From assembly GCF_901827185.1 (NCBI RefSeq), contig NZ_LR594671.1:2914001-2978000 (forward strand): 64,000 nt of DNA. Reading direction: 5' to 3'. The stretch is from Variovorax sp. PBL-E5. GTDB lineage: Bacteria; Pseudomonadota; Gammaproteobacteria; Burkholderiales; Burkholderiaceae_C. Positions 1 to 7,740 of this stretch are shown here, in pieces; within the stretch, counting starts at the first letter, position 1; every line of letters begins with the position of its first letter. A program made the translations under genes and the position numbers. The notes under the pieces are model-generated. The model did not search any database. It was given only the letters and a program-made list of their open reading frames with translations, and was not told the origin of the DNA.

Positions 1-1
1 C

Positions 2-1036
2 AAGCCGCTGTGGTGGAAGGTCACCAACCGCAACAAGAAGCTGATCTCGCTGGACCTGCGCAAGCCGCAGGGCATGGCCCTGTTCAAGCAGCTGCTGCCG
101 CGCTTCGACGTGCTGATCGAGAACTTCCGTCCGGGCACGCTGGACCGCTGGGGCCTGGACCGCGACACGCTGTGGGCGCTGCAGCCGCGGCTGGTGATCC
201 TGCGCGCCACCGCCTTCGGCCAGACGGGGCCTTATCGCGACCGCGCGGGCTTCACCCGCATCTTCGAGGCGATGGGCGGGTTGACCTACATCACCGGCGA
301 AGCCGATGGCGAGCCCATGCATGCGGGCTACCCGATCGGCGATTCGATCGGCGGCCTCTTCGGCGCACTCGGCGTGATGACCGCGCTCTGGAAGCGCGCG
401 CGCGATCCGCAGGCGCCGGGCGAAGAGATCGACCTGTCGCTGACCGAGGCGATGCTCAAGCTCATGGAGTTCCTGCCCATCAAGCAGGCGCTGCTCGGAG
501 AGTCGCACGGACGCTCGGGCAACACCAGCCAGTATTCGGCGCCGACCGGCGTCTACCCTACCCGCGACGGACAGTGGGTCTCGCTGTCGGGCAGCACCGA
601 TGCCCTGTTTGCCGCCAACTGCCGCGCGATCGGCCGCGAGGACCTGATCGGCGACCCGCGCTATGCAGGCAATCGCGAACGCTGCGCCCGCACGGTCGAG
701 CTCAACGCGCTCTATCGGCAGTGGTTCGCCGAGCACGATCTGGCCGACGTGCTCGAACGCTTCGAGCGCCACGAGGGGACGCTCGCACCGATCTATTCGG
801 CGCGCCAGATCGTCGAGGATGCGCAGGTCAAGGCGCGCGGCTTCCTGCGCGACGTGCCGGACCGCGACTTCGGCACGGTGCCGATCCAGGACGTGGTGCC
901 GCGCTTTCACCACGACCCGGGCGCCGTCTACAGCAGCGGCGGCGCCGTCGGCGAACACAACGACGAGATCTATGGCGAATGGCTGGGCCTGACGCCGGAG
1001 GACCGAGCCGCATTGCGCACGCAAGGGGCGATCTGA
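2..1036 (+). CDS. CaiB/BaiF family CoA transferase, 5' end cut off by the window
   Basis: The visible 344 residues carry the family III CoA-transferase signature near the start (NRNK...SLDLRKPQG, then VLIENFRPGTLDRWGLD). They continue through the central region GGLTYITGEADGEPMHAGYPIGDSIGG to a C-terminal PAAP-poor end. Family members move CoA between carboxylic acids without a ping-pong intermediate; the substrate here cannot be read. Only roughly the first 50 residues of a typical ~400-residue protein are missing. The stop overlaps the start of the next reading frame as TGATG, so the two were translationally coupled. Neighbouring enoyl-CoA hydratase genes suggest catabolism of a short or branched acid through its CoA ester. 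Confidence 0.9.
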   Translation, partial: KPLWWKVTNRNKKLISLDLRKPQGMALFKQLLPRFDVLIENFRPGTLDRWGLDRDTLWALQPRLVILRATAFGQTGPYRDRAGFTRIFEAMGGLTYITGEADGEPMHAGYPIGDSIGGLFGALGVMTALWKRARDPQAPGEEIDLSLTEAMLKLMEFLPIKQALLGESHGRSGNTSQYSAPTGVYPTRDGQWVSLSGSTDALFAANCRAIGREDLIGDPRYAGNRERCARTVELNALYRQWFAEHDLADVLERFERHEGTLAPIYSARQIVEDAQVKARGFLRDVPDRDFGTVPIQDVVPRFHHDPGAVYSSGGAVGEHNDEIYGEWLGLTPEDRAALRTQGAI

Positions 1037-1335
1037 TGCCTGCGCGGACCTTGCGTGCATCGCGCCTGTCGGTCGACGGCGACGGCATCGCGCTGTTCGA
1101 GCACCTGCGCGGCGGGGCGCGCAATCCGCTGTCGATGGACTTGCGCGCCGACTACGCCGAGATGCTCGATCACGTGGAGGCTGACCCGGCGGTGCGCGCC
1201 CTCGTGATCGCGGGCAGCGGCGGCAGCTTCTGCGCCGGCGGCGATGTCAAGGACATGCGCGAGCGGCTCGAGCATGGACGGCAGACCGCGCCCGCAGTGG
1301 CGCGGCGGCGCATCCTGGACCTGCACCGCTGGCAC
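1036..1335 (+). pseudogene. Enoyl-CoA hydratase, N-terminal fragment joined to another gene
   Basis: Reading from the ATG that overlaps the preceding stop gives a crotonase N-terminus: a beta-strand region, ALVIAGSGGSFCAGGDVKDM (the oxyanion-hole and CoA-binding segment) and an LHRW helix at about residue 97. After about codon 100 the homology stops abruptly. The same frame stays open but is no longer crotonase-like, and from about 1333 the +1 frame encodes the C-terminal half of an unrelated receptor. About 160 crotonase residues, including the second catalytic glutamate region, are absent. I read this as a deletion remnant; an assembly error is the alternative. Confidence 0.75.
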
Positions 1336-1939
1336 GCCGGTGTTCATCTGGGTCGGCAGCGGCTTTCCGGCACAGAAGCGCGCGGACATGCTCGCCCTGG
1401 TGAAGGCGAAGCCGGGGCAGTACAACCATTCGTCCTCGGCCCCGGCGACGCTGGCGCACCTCGGCAGCCTGGTGTTCTTCGAACGCGCAGGCGCCCAGCT
1501 GGTGCATCTGGGCTACAAGGGCTCGGCGCAGGCGATGAACGACTTCCTTGCGGGCGTATTCCCGATCTACTTCGAAGTCGCGCAGCCCGTGGCGCCGCAG
1601 CTCAAGGCCGGCAAGGTCCGCGCGCTGGCGGTGGTGGCGGGCCGCCGCAGCCCGCTGATGCCGGACGTCCCCAGCGTCGCGGAACTCGGCTATCCGTCGA
1701 TCGATGCGGTACCGTTCATGACCCTGATGGCGCCGGCCGCGACGCCCAAGGCCATCGTCGCGCGCCTCAACGACAATGCCCGGCGCGCACTGCAGTCGCC
1801 CGAGGTGCGTGCCAGACTGGCAAGCTTGTACTTCGAAGTGGCTGACGGCGGCGATCCGGCTGCAGTGGCCGCATGGTTGCGCGCGGAGTCGGACAAATGG
1901 GGCGAGGTGATACGGCGCCACGATCTGAAGCTGGATTGA
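1333..1939 (+). pseudogene. Tripartite tricarboxylate (Bug) receptor, C-terminal fragment
   Basis: From about codon TPVFIW onward this frame matches the last two-thirds of Bug/TctC periplasmic solute receptors. Visible markers are LALVKAKPGQYNHSSS, the THL-like pocket segment APATLAHLGS, the GYKGSAQAMNDFLAGV motif, the LKAGKVRALAVV strand, PDVPSVAELGYP, and a normal C-terminus. The first ~125 residues, including any signal peptide, are missing, so the product could not be exported as a receptor. It begins within a few bases of the point where the crotonase fragment ends, in a different frame. Bug receptors are abundant in Comamonadaceae, and this one probably served the same CoA-ester operon. 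Confidence 0.75.
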
Positions 1940-1971
1940 ATCCATCGCAACGCACGGAGAAAAGGACACTC

Positions 1972-2769
1972 ATGAATCCGCAATCGCTTGCACTGTGGCA
2001 CGTCGAAGACAGCGTCGGCCACATCGTTCTCAACCGGCCGGAGGCCGCCAATGCGTTGAACTCGGCGTACGGCGACGCGCTCTGCGAGGCCATCGCGCAG
2101 GCGGCGCGCGCCGACGTGGGCGCCATCCTGCTCTCGGCCAACGGCAAGCAGTTCTGCGCCGGCGGCGACATCCATGAATTCGCCGAGCGGCGCGACGACA
2201 TCGATGCGCTCATCAAGGCCATGCTCGATGCGCTGCACCCTGCCATCCACACGCTGGCAACCCTGCCGGTGCCCGTGATCAGCGCGGTCCAGGGACCGGT
2301 CGGTGGGGCCGGTATCTCGGTGGCCTTGTGTGCCGACCTGGTACTGGCTTCGCCGGCCATGAAGCTTCGCGGCGGCTATTCGGCGATCGGCCTGAGCCCG
2401 GACCTGGGCGCGTCCTACTACCTGGCGCGTCGCGCCGGGGCTGCCCGGGCCAAGAACATCCTCATGACCAATCGGCCGCTTTCGGCCGAGCAATGCCTGG
2501 CCTGGGGCCTCGTCGACGAGATCCATGCGCAGGACAGCCTGCTGCCCGCGGCGCGCGCGCTCGCGCAACAGCTGGCGCGCGGCGCCACCGCGTCGCTCGG
2601 CGGCATCAAGCGCCTGTGCGACGGCGCGCACGAACACGACCTGCGCACGCACCTTCAACTCGAACGCGAGGCGCTGCTGCGCTGCGCGCTGTCGGCGGAC
2701 GGCCGCGAGGGCGTGAAAGCCTTCGTCGAAAAAAGAACACCGGAATTCTCGGACCCGCGACTCGATTGA
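1972..2769 (+). CDS. Enoyl-CoA hydratase/isomerase family protein
   Basis: This is a complete 265-residue crotonase-fold protein. The ATG at 1972 follows GGAGA at a good distance; the open frame extends further upstream but overlaps the Bug fragment. Visible features are NRPEAANALNS, the oxyanion-hole segment LSANGKQFCAGGDIHEF (about residues 59-74), VQGPVGGAGISVALCADLVLAS with the second oxyanion glycine, and GLSPDLGASYYL where hydratases place the second acid. It probably hydrates or isomerises an enoyl-CoA made by the neighbouring CoA-transferase products. The exact substrate is unknown. It lies 13 bases before the next CaiB-type gene, so the two are probably one operon. Confidence 0.88.
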   Translation: MNPQSLALWHVEDSVGHIVLNRPEAANALNSAYGDALCEAIAQAARADVGAILLSANGKQFCAGGDIHEFAERRDDIDALIKAMLDALHPAIHTLATLPVPVISAVQGPVGGAGISVALCADLVLASPAMKLRGGYSAIGLSPDLGASYYLARRAGAARAKNILMTNRPLSAEQCLAWGLVDEIHAQDSLLPAARALAQQLARGATASLGGIKRLCDGAHEHDLRTHLQLEREALLRCALSADGREGVKAFVEKRTPEFSDPRLD

Positions 2770-2782
2770 TCAGGAGCTGAAT

Positions 2783-3802
2783 GTGAGCCATCTGCCATTG
2801 CAAGGCGTGCGCGTTGTCGAGTTCGAGGGCATCGGGCCGGGTCCCGTGGCCGGACGCATGCTCGCCGCCATGGGTGCCGAAGTGACCGTGCTGGCGCGCC
2901 CGCGGGAGCGGCTGGCGCTCAACCTCGGCGCCGACCAGGACAATCCGCTGCGCGAGGGCAAGCAGGTCGTCACGCTCGATCTCAAGACGCCCGAGGGCGT
3001 GACACGCGCGCTGGACTGCGTGGCCGGCGCCGACGTGCTGATCGAAGGCAATCGACCCGGCGTGATGGAGCGCCTGGGGCTGGGGCCGGAAGTCTGCATG
3101 GCGCGCAATCCGCGGCTGATCTACGGCCGCATGACCGGATGGGGACAGGACGGCCCGCTGGCGCAGGCAGCCGGCCACGATCTGAACTACGTCGCCCTGA
3201 CCGGGCTTCTGTCGCTTTCGGCGCGCAAGGGCGAGGCACCCATTGTTCCGCCCACGGTGGTCGGCGATGCCGGCGGCGCGCTGGGCCTGGCCTTCGGCAT
3301 CGCCTGTGCCCTGGTCGACGTGCGAGCCACCGGCCGCGGGCGGGTCATCGACGCCGCCATCGTCGATGTGGTGTCCATGCTCGGCACGCTCGCGCAGTGG
3401 GTACGCGCCAGGGGCAACATCGACGGCGCACAGCCAAGCCCTTTTCACGATTCGCCCTACTACGACACCTACCTCTGTGCGGACGGCAAGTTCATCACGA
3501 TTGCCGCCATGGAACCGCAGTTCTATGCCCTTCTGCTGGACAAGCTGGGCATGCACGACGTCGATCCCGGCAAGCAGGACGACCGTGCGGAATGGCCGGC
3601 GCTGAAGACGCGCTTCGCCGACTGCTTCCGCAGCCGGACCCGCGATCAATGGAGCGAATTGCTCGAAGGCACCGATGTGTGCTTTGCGCCCGTGCTGACG
3701 ATCGAGGAAGCTGCCGCGCATCCGCACAATGCGGCGCGCGGGATCTTTCGCGTGCTGTCACCGGTCGACATCCGACCCGCCGTGGCGCCGCGCTTCGTTT
3801 GA
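2783..3802 (+). CDS. CaiB/AMACR-like CoA transferase or racemase, C-terminus probably lost
   Basis: A GTG start at 2783 with AGGAG 6 bases upstream gives 339 residues. The protein begins LPLQGVRVVEFEGIGPGPVAGRMLAAMGAEV, typical of the alpha-methylacyl-CoA racemase branch. It contains VLIEGNRPGVMERLGLGPE, the catalytic-region segment GHDLNYVALTGLLS, and a DSPYYDTYLCADGKF domain. It stops at AVAPRFV, where relatives normally have APRFSRTPG plus 25-35 more residues. The +1 frame just after the stop reads ...LRRDGWG then TAA, which resembles the usual family C-terminus, so a small frameshifting deletion is plausible. Substrate unknown. Confidence 0.82.
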   Translation: MSHLPLQGVRVVEFEGIGPGPVAGRMLAAMGAEVTVLARPRERLALNLGADQDNPLREGKQVVTLDLKTPEGVTRALDCVAGADVLIEGNRPGVMERLGLGPEVCMARNPRLIYGRMTGWGQDGPLAQAAGHDLNYVALTGLLSLSARKGEAPIVPPTVVGDAGGALGLAFGIACALVDVRATGRGRVIDAAIVDVVSMLGTLAQWVRARGNIDGAQPSPFHDSPYYDTYLCADGKFITIAAMEPQFYALLLDKLGMHDVDPGKQDDRAEWPALKTRFADCFRSRTRDQWSELLEGTDVCFAPVLTIEEAAAHPHNAARGIFRVLSPVDIRPAVAPRFV

Positions 3803-3844
3803 ATCTTGCGATGAGCCATCTTCGGCGGGATGGCTGGGGATAAC

Positions 3845-3859
3845 CCGCCCGTTGGGCGG
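3845..3859 (+). terminator. Possible hairpin after the CoA-ester operon
   Basis: CCGCCC-GTT-GGGCGG forms a 6-bp GC stem with a 3-base loop shortly after the last gene of the plus-strand operon. There is no T-run behind it, so it is at best a weak terminator. Confidence 0.25.
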
Positions 3860-3921
3860 TCGGTAGGGCGCGCCTGCTCGAAGCGACGCGGGCCTGCGTT
3901 CTGGCTGCACGGTCACAGCCC

Positions 3922-3954
3922 AAAAAAATGGCCCATCCGGTGAGGGATGGGCCA
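3922..3954 (-). terminator. Rho-independent terminator of tRNA-Asn
   Basis: On the minus strand TGGCCCATCC and GGATGGGCCA form a perfect 10-bp stem around a 6-base loop. Seven T residues follow (the A-run at 3922-3928 on the plus strand). It lies about 30 bases beyond the CCA end of the tRNA gene. Confidence 0.85.
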
Positions 3955-3982
3955 AGTGCTTGTCTTCTACAACAAGAATCCA

Positions 3983-4058
3983 TGGCTCCTCGACCTGGGC
4001 TCGAACCAGGGACCTACGGATTAACAGTCCGGCGCTCTACCGACTGAGCTATCGAGGA
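3983..4058 (-). tRNA. tRNA-Asn (GTT)
   Basis: The 76-base minus-strand gene starts TCCTCGA and ends TCGAGGA-G-CCA, so the acceptor stem pairs over seven bases and CCA is encoded. The D arm (TAGCTCAGTCGGTAGAGC), the anticodon loop CTGTTAA with anticodon GTT, and the T arm with GGTTCGAGCCC are all intact. A TATAAT box lies about 10 bases upstream and a strong terminator downstream, so it is transcribed alone. Confidence 0.97.
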
Positions 4059-4069
4059 ACAAGCCTCAA

Positions 4070-4075
4070 ATTATA
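4070..4075 (-). promoter_or_regulatory. -10 box of tRNA-Asn
   Basis: A perfect TATAAT on the minus strand ends about 11 bases before the tRNA 5' end. The -35 region (around TCGGGA) is poor. The stop codon of the upstream FHA-like stub lies inside this hexamer. Confidence 0.7.
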
Positions 4076-4217
4076 GCGTGCTTTTTTGCGGCTCCCGACT
4101 GGCACGAAAGAGCGGCGCACCCTTGTTGGATGCGGCACGGCCGATCATGGTGACCGTGCCCGCGATGTTGATCTGCCTGACGCTGCTGTTCTTGGCCAGG
4201 ATGATGAGTCTCGGCAT
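4071..4217 (-). pseudogene. FHA-domain N-terminal stub, 48 codons
   Basis: ATG at 4217, preceded by AAGGAG at an ideal distance, opens a 48-codon frame ending TAA. The first ~31 residues read like the start of a forkhead-associated domain: MPRLIILAKN, then the strand INIAGTVTMIGRAASN, where IGR is the conserved phosphopeptide-loop start. After that the sequence diverges, and the usual SGEHA segment is absent. The stop falls in the -10 box of tRNA-Asn. Full-length FHA proteins need about 90-100 residues for the fold, so this is probably a truncated gene, though a translated small protein is possible given the good ribosome site. Confidence 0.5.
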
Positions 4218-4230
4218 GCCCTGCTCCTTT

Positions 4231-4253
4231 AGCTATTTGACTGAGGAATAGCT
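4231..4253. repeat. Inverted repeat in front of the FHA stub
   Basis: AGCTATT and AATAGCT flank a 9-base loop and lie immediately upstream of the AAGGAG ribosome site of the FHA stub. It could be an operator or a hairpin in the leader. No function is shown. Confidence 0.4.
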
Positions 4254-4354
4254 CAAGCGCGCAGATTCAGCCTCCAAAGCACAAACAGAAGGGGCTTCTT
4301 TCAGGCTTGTTCGCAGAAGTCCGAGAGCAGCCTCGATGGCGCCCGGCTTCGTTC

Positions 4355-4690
4355 CTACAGCGAGGACCGATCCGTGGTGAACAGACATGAATCCTCATCC
4401 TCCGGCGGTGCCGGCGCCCGCAGCGCGGCGACAGGCCCCGTCAAGGTCGTCTCTCCCAGGCCGACCGGTGCTTTCGGCCTGCCGAACGGCGCCAGGCCCT
4501 GCAGCACGCGCAACGCAGAAGCACCCTGGATGAGCGCCTCCGAATAGTCGGGCAAGCCTTGCGTCGACGAGTCGATGGGCCTATAGCCCAGGCACTCCTC
4601 GGAATCCGCCTGCACTGCTTCCATCAGAACCCAATGGAATTCGTTGGGCTCGAGTTCGAGAACAGTCAAAGCAACATCGCGCAGCGCCAT
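4355..4690 (-). CDS. Hypothetical small acidic protein
   Basis: This 111-residue frame starts at the ATG at 4690, which has AGAGG about 7 bases upstream; an upstream in-frame ATG at 4705 lacks one. The product begins MALRDVALTVLELEPNEFHW, is rich in acidic and aliphatic residues, has no membrane segment or signal peptide, and ends in a Pro/Asp/Glu-rich tail. I do not recognise a family. The N-terminal half looks like a genuine small domain. It stands alone between the FHA stub and degP, on the same strand as both. Confidence 0.5.
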   Translation of the reverse strand: MALRDVALTVLELEPNEFHWVLMEAVQADSEECLGYRPIDSSTQGLPDYSEALIQGASALRVLQGLAPFGRPKAPVGLGETTLTGPVAALRAPAPPEDEDSCLFTTDRSSL

Positions 4691-4831
4691 AGGGAAACCT
4701 CTCATTCAATCACTTGAAAGATTGTTGCCCGCAGTTAATCTTCCACAAAGGTACTTTTGCACGATGGACTCTTCGTGTCGGCGCGAAGCGGCACTAATGC
4801 CTGAGTTGCCGTGTCGCTTGCGCGCCGGTGA

Positions 4832-6298
4832 TCAGCCGATACGCACCGGCACGAAGATCTTGTCCCCGTCGCGCTGGATGAGCAACGCGACCGACTTGTC
4901 GGCCTTGGCAACCACCTCGCGAATCTGCTCGACGCTCTTCGCCGGGGTGCCGTTGATGGCCAGCAGCACGTCACCCGCCTGCACGCCGGCCCGCGCTGCC
5001 GGTCCGCCGGCATCCTCGATCAGCAGGCCGCCATCGACCTGGGCCTCGCGCTTTTCCTGCGGCTGCAGCGGCCGCAATGCGAGACCCAGCTTGCCGCCGG
5101 GGCCGCCGCTGTCGTCGTTGCTGGCCACGGTGGTGGTCTTGTCGTTGGCATTGCCGAGCTTGGCCGTGATCTCCTGCCGCGCGCCCTGGCGCCAGATCTC
5201 CATCGTGACCTTGGTGCCGGGCTTCTGCTGGCCGATCACGGCTGGCAGATCGCCCGACGAGACGATCGGCTGGCCATCGACCTTGCGGATCACGTCGCCG
5301 GTGCGCAGGCCGGCCTGATCGGCCGGGCCGCCCTTCTCGACGTTCGACACCAGCGCGCCTTCCGGCTTGTCGAGCTTGAAGGAATCGGCGAAGGCCTGAT
5401 TGACTTCCTGCACCGCCACGCCGAGCCGCGCATGGCTGGCCTTGCCGGTGGCGACGATCTGATCCTTCACCTGCACCGCCACATCGATCGGAATCGCGAA
5501 GGACACGCCCTGGTAGCCGCCGCTGCGGGTATAGATCTGCGAATTGATGCCGACCACTTCGCCACGCGTGTTGATCAGCGGACCGCCCGAGTTGCCGGGG
5601 TTCACCGCCACGTCGGTCTGGATGAAGGGCACGTAGCTGTCGTCCGGCAGCGAGCGGCCCTTGGCGCTCACGACGCCGGCCGTCACGGTGTTCTCGAAGC
5701 CGAAGGGCGAACCGATCGCGAGCACCCATTCGCCGACCTTCAGGTTCTTGACGCTGCCCAGCGCCACCGTCGGCAGGTTCCTGGCGTCGATCCTGAGCAC
5801 GGCGATGTCGGTCTTGGCGTCGGAGCCCAGCACCTTGGCGCGGAACTCGCGGCGGTCGGTCAGCTTGACCGTGACTTCCTTCGCGTCCTTCACGACGTGG
5901 GCATTGGTCATGATGATGCCGTCGGGGCTGACGATGAAGCCCGAGCCCTCGCCGCGCGTCGGCGTCTCGCGCTGCTGGCCGCGCGGACCCATCTGGCCTC
6001 GGAACTGGCGGAAGAACTGGAACATCGGGTCATCGGGGTCCATGCCCGGAATGCCCTCCATCGATGTCTTCATGGTGCCGGTGACGGTGATGTTGACCAC
6101 CGCAGGGCCTTCCCGCTCCGTGATGGTCGAGAAGTCGGGCATGGTGACGAGGGGCCCGGTCGTCGCGGCAGCGACTGCCGGCGCGGGCGAAGCCAGCGCA
6201 TGGGCACTCGTATAGGCGCCGGCGCCGACGGCACCGATCACGCCGGCGGCCGCCATGGCGATGACGAGGGTGCGGGGCGAGCTCAAACGGGTATTCAT
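4832..6298 (-). CDS. degP: DegP/Do-family periplasmic serine endoprotease
   Basis: This 488-residue protein belongs to the HtrA/Do family of periplasmic quality-control proteases. A hydrophobic signal or anchor spans residues 10-30. The protease domain has the triad His134 (TNAHVV), Asp164 (KTDIAVL) and Ser237 (GNSGGPL). A Q-linker-like segment (PRGQQRETPTRGEGSG) precedes it. Two PDZ domains follow (about 285-375 and 395-485), with LGVAVQEV, GGPADQAGLRTGDVI, GGPAARAGVQAGDVLL and NGTPAKS. The ATG at 6298 has AAAGGA upstream. It lies 97 bases after the histidine-kinase gene, and a CTTAAG-N5-CTTAAG box in that gap suggests it is a target of the adjacent response regulator. Confidence 0.95.
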   Translation of the reverse strand: MNTRLSSPRTLVIAMAAAGVIGAVGAGAYTSAHALASPAPAVAAATTGPLVTMPDFSTITEREGPAVVNITVTGTMKTSMEGIPGMDPDDPMFQFFRQFRGQMGPRGQQRETPTRGEGSGFIVSPDGIIMTNAHVVKDAKEVTVKLTDRREFRAKVLGSDAKTDIAVLRIDARNLPTVALGSVKNLKVGEWVLAIGSPFGFENTVTAGVVSAKGRSLPDDSYVPFIQTDVAVNPGNSGGPLINTRGEVVGINSQIYTRSGGYQGVSFAIPIDVAVQVKDQIVATGKASHARLGVAVQEVNQAFADSFKLDKPEGALVSNVEKGGPADQAGLRTGDVIRKVDGQPIVSSGDLPAVIGQQKPGTKVTMEIWRQGARQEITAKLGNANDKTTTVASNDDSGGPGGKLGLALRPLQPQEKREAQVDGGLLIEDAGGPAARAGVQAGDVLLAINGTPAKSVEQIREVVAKADKSVALLIQRDGDKIFVPVRIG

Positions 6299-6314
6299 TT
6301 GAAGTCCTTTCGAT

Positions 6315-6331
6315 GCATGAAACAGTCATGC
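6315..6331. repeat. Short palindrome in the degP leader
   Basis: GCATGA-AACAG-TCATGC is a perfect 6-bp inverted repeat between the CTTAAG box and the degP ribosome site. It could form a small leader hairpin; no role is established. Confidence 0.35.
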
Positions 6332-6356
6332 GATGAAAGGAATGTCGATCCGCTGA

Positions 6357-6373
6357 CTTAAGCCCGCCTTAAG
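6357..6373 (-). promoter_or_regulatory. PmrA/QseB-type response-regulator box upstream of degP
   Basis: Two exact CTTAAG hexamers are separated by five bases, which is the direct-repeat architecture bound by PmrA/QseB-type OmpR-family regulators. It sits 59 bases upstream of the degP start and just after the stop of the kinase gene, whose partner regulator belongs to this class. Confidence 0.65.
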
Positions 6374-6395
6374 CAGCAGGCGGCCCGCGCCGGGC

Positions 6396-7709
6396 TCAGG
6401 CGGAGGTTGGAAAACGCACCGTGACGCGCAGCCCGCCCAGGCGCTCGGACCGGTCGAGCGACACGGTCGCGCCATGCAGGTCGGCGATCGATTTCACGAT
6501 GGCCAGGCCGAGGCCGCTGCCCGACGCCTGCGGCTCGCCCGAGCGATAGAAGCGGTCGAGCACGCGCTCGCGTTCGCCCTCGGGAAGTCCCGGCCCGCTG
6601 TCTTCCACGACGAGGCCCGCGCCGGCATCCGCCTGGATGATGCCCACATCGACCCGGCCACCCGCCGGCACGTACTTGACCGCGTTGTCGAGCAGGTTAC
6701 GCAGCAGCATGCGCAGCGCCTCTGCGTGGCCGCCCACCGACACGGCATCGTCCCGTGCGATGCCGATGTCGATGTCCTGGGCTTGCGCCGCGGCGATGGC
6801 ATCGGAGATCGCAAGCCGTGCGACCTCCGACAGGCTCACGGGCTCGGGCCTTGCGCCGGCTGCGGCGCTGGCTTCGTGGCGTGCCAGCGCCAGCATCTGT
6901 TCGACCAGCCGTGTCGCGCGATCGATGCCCGCGGCCAATCGGTTGACGGCGAGTTCGCGCGCGTCGGGATCCGTGGCGCGCTTCAGGCCCTGCACCTGGA
7001 GCTTGAGCGCCGCGAGGGGCGATCGCAGCTCATGCGCGGCATCGGCCACGAAGTGCTTCTGCGCGTCGAAGGCGCGACGCACGCGATCGAAAAGAAGGTT
7101 GAGTTCATGCACCAGCGGGCGAACCTCCTCCGGCAGTTCGGCTTCGCTGACCGGCGAGAGGTCGTCGGCCTGGCGCGCAGCGACCTGGCGCCTCACGCGC
7201 GCGACCGGCGCGAGCGATCGGCTCACGACCCACCACACGACGAGCATCAGCAGCGGCGCGGCGAGCGCGATCGGTCCCACGGTTCGCAATGCGAGTGCGC
7301 CCGCCATGTGGCGCCGCGCGGCCATGTCCTGCGCCACCTGGATCACCAGCGCGCCTGTCTGAAGCGAGAACACGCGGTAGGTCGTGCGGTGGGCCTGCAC
7401 GTTCGAAAAGCCCAGCACCGCGCGCTGCGGCAGCGCAGCCTGCGGTGCCGACTCGAAGATGCGCGAGCCGTCGGCCGTCCACACCTGGACGATGAATTCG
7501 AAGTTCTCGTCGTCCCCGCCCAGCCCGCCGACCGTCGAGCTCGCCGGCAGCCCCGCGCGCAGCGAGAGTGCCATCTGCTGCATGTGGTAGTCGAAGATGT
7601 CGTCGGCTTCCTTGAGCACGGTGCGATAGGCGACGAAGGCCTGGGTGGCCGCGGCCAGCACGATGGCCGCCAGCAGGAACCACAAGAGGCGTGCGCGCAG
7701 GGACTTCAT
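6396..7709 (-). CDS. Sensor histidine kinase, QseC/PmrB-like
   Basis: This 437-residue inner-membrane kinase has TM1 at about 8-28. A ~115-residue periplasmic sensor follows that starts DDIFDYHMQQMALSLR, as in QseC-type kinases. TM2 is at about 144-162 and then a HAMP segment. The HisKA phosphoacceptor is His226 (DAAHELRSPLAAL). The ATPase domain shows the N box RNLLDNAVKYV, G1 DSGPGLP, the F box RFYR and G2 GSGLGLAIV. The gene begins 31 bases after the stop of the response regulator, so the two form one operon. The stimulus is not evident; the position before degP suggests envelope stress or cations. Confidence 0.92.
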   Translation of the reverse strand: MKSLRARLLWFLLAAIVLAAATQAFVAYRTVLKEADDIFDYHMQQMALSLRAGLPASSTVGGLGGDDENFEFIVQVWTADGSRIFESAPQAALPQRAVLGFSNVQAHRTTYRVFSLQTGALVIQVAQDMAARRHMAGALALRTVGPIALAAPLLMLVVWWVVSRSLAPVARVRRQVAARQADDLSPVSEAELPEEVRPLVHELNLLFDRVRRAFDAQKHFVADAAHELRSPLAALKLQVQGLKRATDPDARELAVNRLAAGIDRATRLVEQMLALARHEASAAAGARPEPVSLSEVARLAISDAIAAAQAQDIDIGIARDDAVSVGGHAEALRMLLRNLLDNAVKYVPAGGRVDVGIIQADAGAGLVVEDSGPGLPEGERERVLDRFYRSGEPQASGSGLGLAIVKSIADLHGATVSLDRSERLGGLRVTVRFPTSA

Positions 7710-7740
7710 GGTCGCCGCACCCGGCGCAGCGCGCCGTTCG

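Noticed and set aside
10..1845. A 611-codon open frame across the first 1.8 kb
   Set aside because: Up to 1036 it is the shadow frame of the CoA transferase, with Arg/Pro/Ala-rich composition. Only the part from 1036 to about 1335 is real, as the crotonase fragment.
3983..4058. tRNA-Asn as the attachment site of an island
   Set aside because: No integrase, no repeat of the tRNA 3' end and no foreign-looking cargo were seen nearby. The decayed genes alone do not show integration.
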